Origin: DATJJW01 sp035491935
Lineage (GTDB): Bacteria > Pseudomonadota > Alphaproteobacteria > ATCC43930 > CGMCC-115725
Reading direction: 5' to 3'
DNA length: 52,112 nucleotides
Assembly (NCBI GenBank): GCA_035491935.1
Contig: DATJJW010000270.1
Location: 1 to 52,112 of the forward strand
Positions 17,391-24,699 of this stretch are shown piece after piece. Below the pieces are notes generated by a model. It did no database searches and was not told the DNA's origin. It was given only the letters and a program-made list of their open reading frames with translations. Made by a program: the position numbers and the translations under genes. Position 1 is the stretch's first letter; each line of letters starts with the position of its first letter.

Positions 17391-18809
17391 ATGTCGAGCA
17401 TTGATGGCATCCTGCACGGTCTCCACCTGGCGATCCTGCCGGGCCACCTCCTCCACACGCTTGCCGGCGTGATAATCGGTACGCTGGTGAGCCACTTGCC
17501 CGGCATCGGCCCATCGGCCGGCATCGCCTTGCTCATCCCGGTGACCTTTGGCATGGATCCGACCTCGGCGCTGATGATGCTGGCCGGGATCTACTATGGT
17601 TGCATGTATGGCGGCGCGGTGACCGCGATCCTGCTCAACACACCCGGTGATGCGGCAGCAGTCATGACCGTGCTCGACGGCTATCCCATGGCGCAGAAAG
17701 GCAGGGCGGGCGCCGCCCTCGCCATCGCCGCCACCAGCTCCTTCGTCGCCGGCACCATCGGCGTCACCGCCATCACCTTCGTCGCCCAACCGATCGCCAG
17801 CTTTGCACTGCGCTTCGGTCCGACGGAGTATTTCTCTCTCATCCTATTCGCGCTTTCCACGGTGAGCGCGCTTGCGGGCAGCTCGATCGGCAAGGGCATG
17901 TTCGCAACGTTCCTGGGGCTGGGGCTGTCGACGGTCGGCATCGATATCCAGACCGGCCTGCCGCGCTTCACCATGGGCATCGGCGAGATGCAGAACGGCA
18001 TCAATTTCCTGGTGCTGGTCGTGGGGCTATTCGCCATGGCCGAGGTCACGCGCATGGTCGAGGACCATATGCGCGGCGCGCTCAAGATCATCCGGGTCAA
18101 GGGCCGTATCTGGTTCACCGGCACTGAACTGCGCCGGGCGCTGCCCTCGATGTTCCGAGGCACGGCGGTGGGCTTCACCTGCGGCGCGGCGCCGGGCCTC
18201 GGCGGCATGATTTCGGCCATGCTGGCCTATGTGCTGGAGAAGAAGGTCTCGCGCCATGGCGAGGAATTCGGCCAGGGCGCGGTCGAAGGGGTGGCCGCGC
18301 CCGAGGCCGCGGTCAATGCCGATAGCTGTGGCGCCTTCGTGCATCTCCTGGCGCTGGGCATTCCCGGCTCCGGCGCCACGGCGGTGATCATGGGTGCCTT
18401 CATCATGTATGGCATCCAGCCGGGCCCGACCCTGTTCCGCGAACAGCCTGACCTGGTCTGGGGGCTGATCGCCAGCATGTATGTCGGCAATGTGCTGCTC
18501 TTGATCCTGAACCTGCCGCTGGTCGGGCTGTTCGCGCGCATCCTGTATGTGCCGCCCGGCATCCTGATGGCGCTGATCCTGGCCATCGCCTCGGCCGGCG
18601 TCTATTCCTTCGATGCCGACAGCTTCGATCTCTACCTGGCCCTCATCTTCGGCGTGGTCGGCTATGCCTTCCGCAAGCTCTCCATCCCCAAGGTGCCGAT
18701 GATCTTCGGGCTGATCCTGGGCAATCGGCTGGAACAGGCTTTCCGCCAAGCCATGACAGTGTCGTCGGGCGATCCGACGATCTTCCTCAAGAGCCCGATC
18801 TCGGCCTGA
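17391..18809 (+). CDS. tctA: Tripartite tricarboxylate transporter large membrane subunit
   Basis: This 472-residue polytopic inner-membrane protein of the TctA/DUF112 family is slightly shorter than the usual ~500. The first signature, SHLPGIGPSAGIALLIPVTF, and the following YYGCMYGGAVTAILLNTPGD are diagnostic; an inverted-repeat copy appears as FTCGAAPGLGGMISAML and LLALGIPGSGATAVIMGAF. It catalyses substrate uptake driven by a cation gradient. Three binding proteins in this region could feed it. It ends 122 bp before the convergent aminotransferase gene; a weak GGCCAC/GTGGCC hairpin near 18868-18887 may separate them. Confidence 0.93.
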   Translation: MSSIDGILHGLHLAILPGHLLHTLAGVIIGTLVSHLPGIGPSAGIALLIPVTFGMDPTSALMMLAGIYYGCMYGGAVTAILLNTPGDAAAVMTVLDGYPMAQKGRAGAALAIAATSSFVAGTIGVTAITFVAQPIASFALRFGPTEYFSLILFALSTVSALAGSSIGKGMFATFLGLGLSTVGIDIQTGLPRFTMGIGEMQNGINFLVLVVGLFAMAEVTRMVEDHMRGALKIIRVKGRIWFTGTELRRALPSMFRGTAVGFTCGAAPGLGGMISAMLAYVLEKKVSRHGEEFGQGAVEGVAAPEAAVNADSCGAFVHLLALGIPGSGATAVIMGAFIMYGIQPGPTLFREQPDLVWGLIASMYVGNVLLLILNLPLVGLFARILYVPPGILMALILAIASAGVYSFDADSFDLYLALIFGVVGYAFRKLSIPKVPMIFGLILGNRLEQAFRQAMTVSSGDPTIFLKSPISA

Positions 18810-18931
18810 CTGCTGGCTGCTGCCGCCTTGTCGGTAGGCGCCGCCATCTGGGTGAAATGGAGCACGAGGCCACGCCGCGGGGTGGCCGTGCAGAGTGCCG
18901 AGACAGGATCGCGGCGAAGCGGTTCGGAAGC

Positions 18932-20113
18932 CTAATTCGATCGGCCGGCAAGCAGGTCCATGGCCGCATCGATGCCACCCCGACGATGCGGAACGCCGGC
19001 CAGGTGCAGCCCCATCTCGATCCCGGCAAGCGTGCCGGACAGCATCAGATCGTTGAAATCGCCGAGATGGCCGATGCGGAAGACCTTGCCCTTCACCTTG
19101 CCAAGGCCGGTACCGAGCGACATGTCGAACTTGTCCGAGATGATGTCGCGCAGCTTGTCCGCATCATGGCCTTCGGGCATCAGCACGGCCGTCAGGATCG
19201 AGGAATACTCGCGCGTGTCCTGACACAGTACGTCAAGTCCCCAGGCGTTCACCGCCGCACGCGTCGCCGCGGCATGCCGTTCGTGCCGGGCGAAGACCTG
19301 TTCCCGCCCCTCCTCGCGCAACATGGCGATGGCTTCCTTCAGGCCATAGAACAGGTTGGTCGCCGGCGTGTAGGGAAAGAAGCCTTGGGCGTTGGGCGCG
19401 AGCATCTCGCGCCAATCCCAATACGAACGCGGCATGCCCCCTGTCTTCGCCACTGCCAGCGCGTTGGGCGAGACGGCGTTGAAGCCAAGCCCGGGCGGCA
19501 GCATCAACCCCTTCTGCGAGCAGGCGACGCTGACATCGACGCCCCACTCCTCGTGGCGATAGTCCATGGAACCCAGAGACGAGATGACGTCGACCATCAG
19601 CAAGGCGGGATGGCCGGCCCGGTCGATCGCGGCGCGGATTTCCGGCACCCGGCTCGTCACGCCGGTCGAGGTCTCGTTATGCACGACCATCACTGCCTTG
19701 ATGTCGCGATCGGCCCGCAGCCGCTTCTCGACGTCATCCGGATCGACGCCGCGGCGCCAATCGCCCGGCACGAATTCGACATCGATGCCGAGACGCTTGG
19801 CCATGGCCTGCCACAGCGTCGCAAACTGGCCGGTCTCGTACATCAGCACGCGATCGCCGGGCGAAAGCGTATTGACGATCGCCGCCTCCCAGGCGCCCGT
19901 GCCGGAGGATGGGAAGATCATGACGGGCCCCGAGGTCTGGAACACCCAGCGGCTGCCCTCCAGCACGGCATGGCCGAGCTCTGCGAAAGCGGGGCTGCGA
20001 TGATCCATGGTCGGCATGTCCATCGCACGCAGGATCCGATCCGGTACGTTTGAAGGCCCCGGGATCTGCAGGAAGTGCCGGCCGCTCTTGAAGGCGGCGT
20101 TCTTCAGGGACAT
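18932..20113 (-). CDS. Class V PLP aminotransferase (alanine/serine-glyoxylate aminotransferase type)
   Basis: This 393-residue fold-type I PLP enzyme opens with LQIPGPSNVPDRILRAM and has MDHRSPAFAEL, typical of AGXT/SGAT enzymes. SSGTGAWEA is the phosphate-binding turn, DVISSLGSMD carries the pyridine-N aspartate, and the Schiff-base lysine is about K201 in SQKGLMLPPG. It interconverts an amino acid and a small oxo acid, most often with glyoxylate or pyruvate. The ATG at 20113 is preceded by GGGGAGG; a longer TTG start lies beyond the operator. A perfect palindrome just upstream suggests repression by the divergent GntR. It may remove glyoxylate or supply pyruvate in the catabolic pathway; serine cycle use is an alternative. 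Confidence 0.87.
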   Translation of the reverse strand: MSLKNAAFKSGRHFLQIPGPSNVPDRILRAMDMPTMDHRSPAFAELGHAVLEGSRWVFQTSGPVMIFPSSGTGAWEAAIVNTLSPGDRVLMYETGQFATLWQAMAKRLGIDVEFVPGDWRRGVDPDDVEKRLRADRDIKAVMVVHNETSTGVTSRVPEIRAAIDRAGHPALLMVDVISSLGSMDYRHEEWGVDVSVACSQKGLMLPPGLGFNAVSPNALAVAKTGGMPRSYWDWREMLAPNAQGFFPYTPATNLFYGLKEAIAMLREEGREQVFARHERHAAATRAAVNAWGLDVLCQDTREYSSILTAVLMPEGHDADKLRDIISDKFDMSLGTGLGKVKGKVFRIGHLGDFNDLMLSGTLAGIEMGLHLAGVPHRRGGIDAAMDLLAGRSN

Positions 20114-20126
20114 GGGCGTCCTCCCC

Positions 20127-20144
20127 AAAAATGAATTCATTTTT
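20127..20144. promoter_or_regulatory. Perfect 18-bp palindromic operator before the aminotransferase gene
   Basis: AAAAATGAATTCATTTTT is a perfect palindrome ending 13 bp before the aminotransferase start codon, in the divergent space shared with gntR. Its core ATGAATTCAT (20131-20140) recurs in variants at 16654, 16784, 20229 and 21075. Position over or next to the ribosome site suggests repression. TGAATATCA near 20195 is a related half-match. Confidence 0.6.
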
Positions 20145-20228
20145 AAACTGGCATAGGCTCGATATCGCAGCAAGCGGTTATCTGCAACGATTATTGAATA
20201 TCATTGTGCCCGGTTGTACCTTGAGCGA

Positions 20229-20945
20229 ATGAATTCCGCCGTTTCCAAAGTGATTCGCGCCTTCCCGGCGCCCGAAGGCACCCTCCATGGGGCGCTGCTC
20301 GACAATTTGCGCCAGATGATCAACCAAGGCGATTTGGCGCCGGGCATTCGCGTGCCGGAACGCATGCTGTGTCAAAAATTCTCCGTCTCACGTACACCGC
20401 TGCGCGAGGCTCTCAAGGTCCTGGCGGCGGAGGGGCTGGTGGTGCTCCTTCCCAATCGCGGTGCCCGGGTGACCGCCCTCGACGAGGCGCAGCTTTGCCA
20501 TTTGTTCGAGGTGATCGCCCTGCTCGAGGCCGAGGCCGGCCGGCTGGCCGCAAGCCGCATCGGCGCAGCGGCGCTGGCCGAGATCCAGGGTATGCATTAC
20601 CGGATGTACGCGCATTTCCTGCGCCAGGAACTGCCGGAATACTTTGCGCTCAACCAGGCGATCCACGAGGCGATCCTGGATGCGGCGGAGAACCCGGTGT
20701 TGAAAGCGACCTATATGGGCCTGGCCGGCCGATTGACCCGGGCTCGCTACCTCGCGAACCAGAATCAGCCCGAGCGCTGGCAGCAGGCGATGGATGAGCA
20801 TGAGATGATCCTGGCGACGCTGATCGCACGTGACGGCGACAAGCTCGCGAAGCTGCTGGCTCAGCATCTGGCGAATAAGCGCGATATCATCCTGAAATCG
20901 ATCCGGATGTCGAGCGAGGGCGAGGCAGCAGCGCCTGCCTTGTAA
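20229..20945 (+). CDS. GntR-family transcriptional regulator (FadR/FCD subfamily)
   Basis: This 238-residue regulator has a winged helix-turn-helix at about residues 18-85 (LDNLRQMINQGDLAPGIRVP, then SVSRTPLREALKVLAAEGLV and PNRGARV). An all-helical FCD effector domain follows (about residues 95-225), with HxxxH-type metal residues seen in FALNQAIHEAIL and MDEHEMILATLIARDGDKL. I use the ATG at 20229; a TTG at 20214 would add five residues. The ATG itself lies in a partial operator copy (ATGAATTCCG), so autoregulation is likely. It is divergent from the aminotransferase and sits between the two halves of the transport and catabolism island, making it the probable master repressor. Confidence 0.88.
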   Translation: MNSAVSKVIRAFPAPEGTLHGALLDNLRQMINQGDLAPGIRVPERMLCQKFSVSRTPLREALKVLAAEGLVVLLPNRGARVTALDEAQLCHLFEVIALLEAEAGRLAASRIGAAALAEIQGMHYRMYAHFLRQELPEYFALNQAIHEAILDAAENPVLKATYMGLAGRLTRARYLANQNQPERWQQAMDEHEMILATLIARDGDKLAKLLAQHLANKRDIILKSIRMSSEGEAAAPAL

Positions 20946-21063
20946 TTCCCTGCCGCGTGATGCCCCGCCACGCGATCTTGGGCGTGGCATGCATGCAGTT
21001 CCAGTGCCGTCAGCCGCTCCGCGATACGCTTTCTCACGCCCGATAATGGCGGGTCGATGAGCC

Positions 21064-21092
21064 TTGACACATAAATGCATTCATTATTAGTG
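21064..21092 (+). promoter_or_regulatory. Promoter with embedded GntR-type operator before the TctC-dehydratase-aldolase operon
   Basis: TTGACA at 21064-21069 is a consensus -35. A -10 candidate is TATTAG (21085-21090, 15-bp spacing) or TTAGTG (17-bp). ATGCATTCAT (21075-21084), a full match to the ATG(A/C)ATTCAT motif, lies inside the spacer, where bound repressor would block RNA polymerase. It lies 150 bp upstream of the tctC-type gene. The rest of the 299-bp gap 20946-21244 holds nothing else I can support. Confidence 0.55.
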
Positions 21093-21244
21093 TTTGTTCC
21101 CACGTTGCCTTCTGGCGTGCCAGAACTTCGATGACCGGAGATCACTTAGCATCGTCTCAAGGAAATAGAATAATCGAAGGCTTCGACCGCCCCATAATAA
21201 AATAAATCTGTGCCCGCCGGGTGCAATAATGGGAGGACAGGACA

Positions 21245-22246
21245 ATGGCCAAGATGCTTGTCCGGCGTGATGCACTCAAATTCATGGGGGCGGGTGCCGC
21301 GGCTGCCACGGGGCTGACGCTCAGTCCGCCGTCCTTTGCGGACACCTACCCTTCCCGGCCGATCACCATGCTCTGCGCTTTCGCGCCCGGTGGCTACGTC
21401 GACAATATCGCGCGTGTCTTGGCGCCGTCACTCGGCCGCATCATTGGTCAGCCGGTCAACGTCCTTGACATGCCGGGCGCCAACGGCATGCTGGGCGAGG
21501 AATATTATCTGCGCCAGCCTGATGATGGCTACGTGCTGCTGGCTGATTCCGTCGTCAACATCATCCAGAATATTCTGGTCCAGAAAGCGCCCATCCAATA
21601 CGACGCCTTCTCGATGATCAATCTGCCGGCGCGCGACTATACACTGGTCGCGACATCCGCCGAGAACAACAAGATCAAGTCGATCGGCGACGTAATCGAC
21701 GCGCTGCGTAAGGATCCGAAGCATTTCTCGATCGGCGTGGCGCCGGCCACTCCCGATTACGTCAACCTCACGCTGTTCGCCAATGCCATCGGCGTCGACC
21801 GGAAGCAGTTGCGGCTGGTCACCGCGGATTCCGGTCCGATGCGTACGCAGTTGATAGGCAACGTCATCGACCTGGCGTTCTCGGGCGGCGAAGGGTTCCG
21901 CCCGCTGGCCGAGCAGATCCGTCCACTCATGGTGTTCGACCAGCAGGAACGGGCACCCTACAAGGCGCCGGCCGTACCTGAGGTGCCGGCGCTCAAATCG
22001 ATCGAATACGTACCGGGATCGCTGCGAGGCTTCGCCTGCCATCGCTCCTTCAAGGAAAAGACACCGGACCGATATGCCGCGGTGGTGCAGGCCTATGAGA
22101 GGACCTTCAAGGACCCGGCGACCGTCAAGCTCTTGAAGACGCAGAGCCTGGCCTATGAGTGGTACGGCCCCGACAGCTCGAACGAAATTTACGAGCGGAC
22201 GTACCGGCTGATGAAGAAATACGCCGCATTGCTGAAGAGCACCTGA
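21245..22246 (+). CDS. Tripartite tricarboxylate transporter binding protein (TctC/Bug family), paralogue 3
   Basis: This 333-residue periplasmic binding protein has a signal starting MAKMLVRRDALKFMGAGAAA, twin-arginine-like. The Bug N-lobe motif PSRPITMLCAFAPGGYVDNI and the domain-2 GVAPATPDYVNLTLFA loop are visible, but the sequence is clearly more diverged than paralogues 1 and 2. A strong GGGAGGACAGGAC precedes the ATG. It is first in an operon with the enolase-superfamily dehydratase and aldolase, 63 bp before the former. No TctA/TctB lies downstream, so it presumably shares the single carrier encoded at 16884-18809. Confidence 0.88.
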   Translation: MAKMLVRRDALKFMGAGAAAATGLTLSPPSFADTYPSRPITMLCAFAPGGYVDNIARVLAPSLGRIIGQPVNVLDMPGANGMLGEEYYLRQPDDGYVLLADSVVNIIQNILVQKAPIQYDAFSMINLPARDYTLVATSAENNKIKSIGDVIDALRKDPKHFSIGVAPATPDYVNLTLFANAIGVDRKQLRLVTADSGPMRTQLIGNVIDLAFSGGEGFRPLAEQIRPLMVFDQQERAPYKAPAVPEVPALKSIEYVPGSLRGFACHRSFKEKTPDRYAAVVQAYERTFKDPATVKLLKTQSLAYEWYGPDSSNEIYERTYRLMKKYAALLKST

Positions 22247-22309
22247 TTTTTCGGTGGCCGCGCCGGCCCACACGAGACCAGCCTGCATGAGAACAGCCAG
22301 GAGAAGACA

Positions 22310-23440
22310 ATGAGCAAGATCGAGGCCGTCAAGATCCACCCGATAGCGGCTCCCCTGAAACGGGCGCAACGTACCGCCTTCGAGCCGCGCAAGGACGTCA
22401 CGCTGATTCTGGTCGAGGTGGTCACCGATGACGGCTTGATCGGCTATGGTCAGGTCAGCAGCACGCCGATGAAGGACATCGTCCCCTGGATCGAGAAGTT
22501 CGCGGCGGTCATCACCGGGATGGACGCGCTGGCCTACACTGCGGTCTGGGAGAAGATGTTCCGCCTGACCTCGCCGCAGCCCGATGGCGGCGGCGGCATG
22601 TCGCGCGATAAGCGTCCGCAGATCATGGGCGCGATCGGCGGCATCGACATGGCGCTGTGGGACATCGCCGGCAAGGCGGCCAATAAACCGATCTTCCGCC
22701 TGCTGGGTGCGGAAAACGTGCCGGTCTTCACCTATGCCACGGGCGGCTATTACCGTGAGGGCGAGAAGCTGACCGCCTGCGCCGACGAGTTGGCGGGCTT
22801 CGTCGCCAATGGCTACAAGGCAGTCAAGCTCAAGACGGCCTCCGGTCCCCTGAAGGACGAGGTGCAGCGCATCAAGGCCACGCGCGCGGCGATCGGCTCC
22901 GATGTTCAGCTGATGCTCGATATGAACGCGGCTTATGATCTCGCGACCTGCATCGAGTTCGCCCACGCCGTCGCGCCCTACGACATCACCTGGCTGGAAG
23001 AGCCGCTGCACTGGTACCTGCAGCCGAACGATTTCCTGCGCCTCGCTCAGGCCTCGCCGATCCCGCTCGCCCATGGCGAACGTGAGATGACCCGCTTCAC
23101 CGCGCGCAATTTCGTCGCCAGCGGTGCCGTGCGGTACATGCAGTTCGATGCCACGCGCTATGCCGGCATGACCGAAGCGCTTCGTGTCGCTCACATGGCC
23201 GACCAGCATGGCGTGCTGATTTCGCCGCATCACGCGCCGGAGCTGCATTGCCATCTGGTCGCGGCATTCCCGCGCTGCGGCCATTCGGTCGAATCCCATG
23301 GCTCGCACGAGCGTGACCCGATCTGGCAAGGCATGTATACGGACCGCGCAGAGATCCGGGACAGTTATGTCTACATGAACGAGAAACCGGGCTGGGGCTA
23401 CGAGGTCGAATGGGACTTCGTGCGCAAACACATCGCCTGA
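22310..23440 (+). CDS. Enolase-superfamily enzyme, mandelate racemase subgroup (probable acid-sugar dehydratase)
   Basis: This 376-residue enzyme abstracts the alpha-proton of a hydroxy-carboxylate; most relatives dehydrate sugar acids. The catalytic set is complete by alignment to mandelate racemase: K173-x-K175 (AVKLKTA), metal ligands D204 (MLDMN), E230 (WLEEP) and E257 (AHGER), and the D280/H307 dyad (MQFD and SPHHAPE). These place it in the MR subgroup rather than the muconate-lactonising one. A long insert PQPDGGGGMSRDKRP may shape the 20s or 50s specificity loops. It lies 11 bp before the aldolase gene, matching a dehydration then aldol cleavage order. The exact sugar acid is not predictable. 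Confidence 0.87.
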   Translation: MSKIEAVKIHPIAAPLKRAQRTAFEPRKDVTLILVEVVTDDGLIGYGQVSSTPMKDIVPWIEKFAAVITGMDALAYTAVWEKMFRLTSPQPDGGGGMSRDKRPQIMGAIGGIDMALWDIAGKAANKPIFRLLGAENVPVFTYATGGYYREGEKLTACADELAGFVANGYKAVKLKTASGPLKDEVQRIKATRAAIGSDVQLMLDMNAAYDLATCIEFAHAVAPYDITWLEEPLHWYLQPNDFLRLAQASPIPLAHGEREMTRFTARNFVASGAVRYMQFDATRYAGMTEALRVAHMADQHGVLISPHHAPELHCHLVAAFPRCGHSVESHGSHERDPIWQGMYTDRAEIRDSYVYMNEKPGWGYEVEWDFVRKHIA

Positions 23441-23451
23441 GGGGTTGCTTT

Positions 23452-24153
23452 ATGTCTGCGGAACTGAAGAAGCGTATCCTGGGCCAGAAGATCATCTCCG
23501 TCTGCAACACGGATTTCCCGACGCCACAGCTGGTCGAATTCTGCGGCGGCCTCGGCTTCGACGTGTTGTTCATCGATTGCGAGCACAGCAGCACCGATTT
23601 CAAAGAGGTCGAGGAGCTGTCCCGGGCGGCGCGCGTCTCGGGCATGGCCTCGGTGCTCCGGCCCTGGAGCAACGAGCCGGGGCTGATCAATCGGTACCTG
23701 AGCTGCGGCGTCGGCGGCATCCAGGCTGGCCATGTCCACAGCGCCGCCGACGCCGAAGCCATCCTGGCGGGCATGCGCCGTTGGGGTGACGGCGATCATC
23801 GGGACAAGCTGACCGTCATCATGATCGAATCGCAGGAGGGCGTCGAAGCCCTGCCCGAGCTGCTCAAGATGGACGAGCTCGACGTGTTCTATTTCGGTCA
23901 GAACGACCTGGCGGAATCCATGGGTCTCAAGGGCCAGCGCAAGGATCCGAGGGTACGCTCGCTCGTCGAGGATTCGATCAAGCGCGTGGCCGATGCCGGC
24001 AAGATCGCCGGCATGAACGTGCAGGACGAGATCGACATCGTCAGCCGCTACATGCAACTGGGATTGCGCTGGATTAACGTTCATCAAAAGCAATTCATCT
24101 CCCGCGGCTCGAAAAGCTTCCTCAAATCGCTGCAGGATGCCGCCAAGGGCTGA
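23452..24153 (+). CDS. HpcH/HpaI-family aldolase
   Basis: This 233-residue class II pyruvate aldolase resembles 2-keto-3-deoxy sugar acid and 4-hydroxy-2-oxo acid aldolases. The barrel shows DVLFIDCEHSSTDF (E-H base region, about residues 37-50), the metal ligands in IMIESQEGVEAL and FYFGQNDLAES, and the phosphate or substrate loop SVLRPWS. It cleaves a 2-keto-3-deoxy acid to pyruvate plus an aldehyde. The ATG at 23452 has GAGGGG upstream, 11 bp after the dehydratase stop. The usual G-x-x-x-P segment reads GGIQAGHV, a variation that may mark altered specificity. It ends the operon before an 11-bp stem hairpin. Confidence 0.85.
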   Translation: MSAELKKRILGQKIISVCNTDFPTPQLVEFCGGLGFDVLFIDCEHSSTDFKEVEELSRAARVSGMASVLRPWSNEPGLINRYLSCGVGGIQAGHVHSAADAEAILAGMRRWGDGDHRDKLTVIMIESQEGVEALPELLKMDELDVFYFGQNDLAESMGLKGQRKDPRVRSLVEDSIKRVADAGKIAGMNVQDEIDIVSRYMQLGLRWINVHQKQFISRGSKSFLKSLQDAAKG

Positions 24154-24185
24154 TACCTCCTGGCGTCAGCATCACTTGACAGATT

Positions 24186-24214
24186 GAGCCCTGCCGGCAT
24201 CTTCGGCAGGGCTC
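24186..24214 (+). terminator. Hairpin after the aldolase gene
   Basis: An 11-bp perfect stem, GAGCCCTGCCG paired with CGGCAGGGCTC, with a 7-base loop, lies 32 bases after the aldolase stop. No T-run follows, so intrinsic termination is uncertain. It may slow polymerase, stabilise the transcript end or separate it from the crcB transcript that begins just after. Confidence 0.5.
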
Positions 24215-24234
24215 GACTTTCCAAGGGCGAAACA

Positions 24235-24669
24235 ATGCCATTTCTCTGGGGGCTGCGAACCTATCTCCTCGTCGCGATCGGCGGCGCGATCGGCAGCATC
24301 GCCCGCTACTGGCTGGGCAATCTGGGCGATACGCTTCTGAGCAGTACCTTCCCTTGGGGTATCCTCATCGTCAATGTCCTGGGCTGCTTCGTCATCGGCT
24401 TCTTCAGCGAGGCGACCGGCGCCAACGGCATGCTCGACGTCGCACCGGATACACGATCCTTCGTCATCGTCGGGCTCTGCGGCGGCTTCACCACCTTCTC
24501 CTCCTTCAGCCTCGGCACGATCACGCTCTTGTCCGACGGCCATGTCATGGGCGCGATCGGCAATGTCTCCTTATCGCTTGTGACCTGCCTCACCGGCGTC
24601 GCCATCGGCATCTGGCTGACCCGTTTTACGAAACTATCAACTGAAACAATGGAGGATAGGCGCGTATAG
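24235..24669 (+). CDS. crcB: CrcB/Fluc fluoride channel, copy 1
   Basis: This 144-residue inner-membrane protein exports fluoride as an antiparallel dimer. Four helices are visible, with YLLVAIGGAIGSIARYWLG, the pore asparagine in FPWGILIVNVLGCFVIG, and the phenylalanine-box GGFTTFSSFSLGT in helix 3. The length is a little above the usual ~125 because of a C-terminal tail. The ATG at 24235 follows AAGGGCG. A second crcB lies downstream with a stress-protein gene between, so a heterodimeric channel is possible. No fluoride riboswitch is evident upstream. Confidence 0.9.
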   Translation: MPFLWGLRTYLLVAIGGAIGSIARYWLGNLGDTLLSSTFPWGILIVNVLGCFVIGFFSEATGANGMLDVAPDTRSFVIVGLCGGFTTFSSFSLGTITLLSDGHVMGAIGNVSLSLVTCLTGVAIGIWLTRFTKLSTETMEDRRV

Positions 24670-24699
24670 CCATACAATGGAGTGTGGGAGGGTATAGCC

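Noticed and set aside
21428..23431. Minus-strand open frame across the TctC and dehydratase genes
   Set aside because: Crosses two genes with intact catalytic or binding motifs on the other strand; it has no motif or ribosome site of its own.
24154..24234. Fluoride riboswitch before crcB copy 1
   Set aside because: The conserved crcB-motif pseudoknot sequences are not seen; the only structure is a simple GC-rich hairpin that fits the end of the previous gene. The region before copy 2 was also negative.
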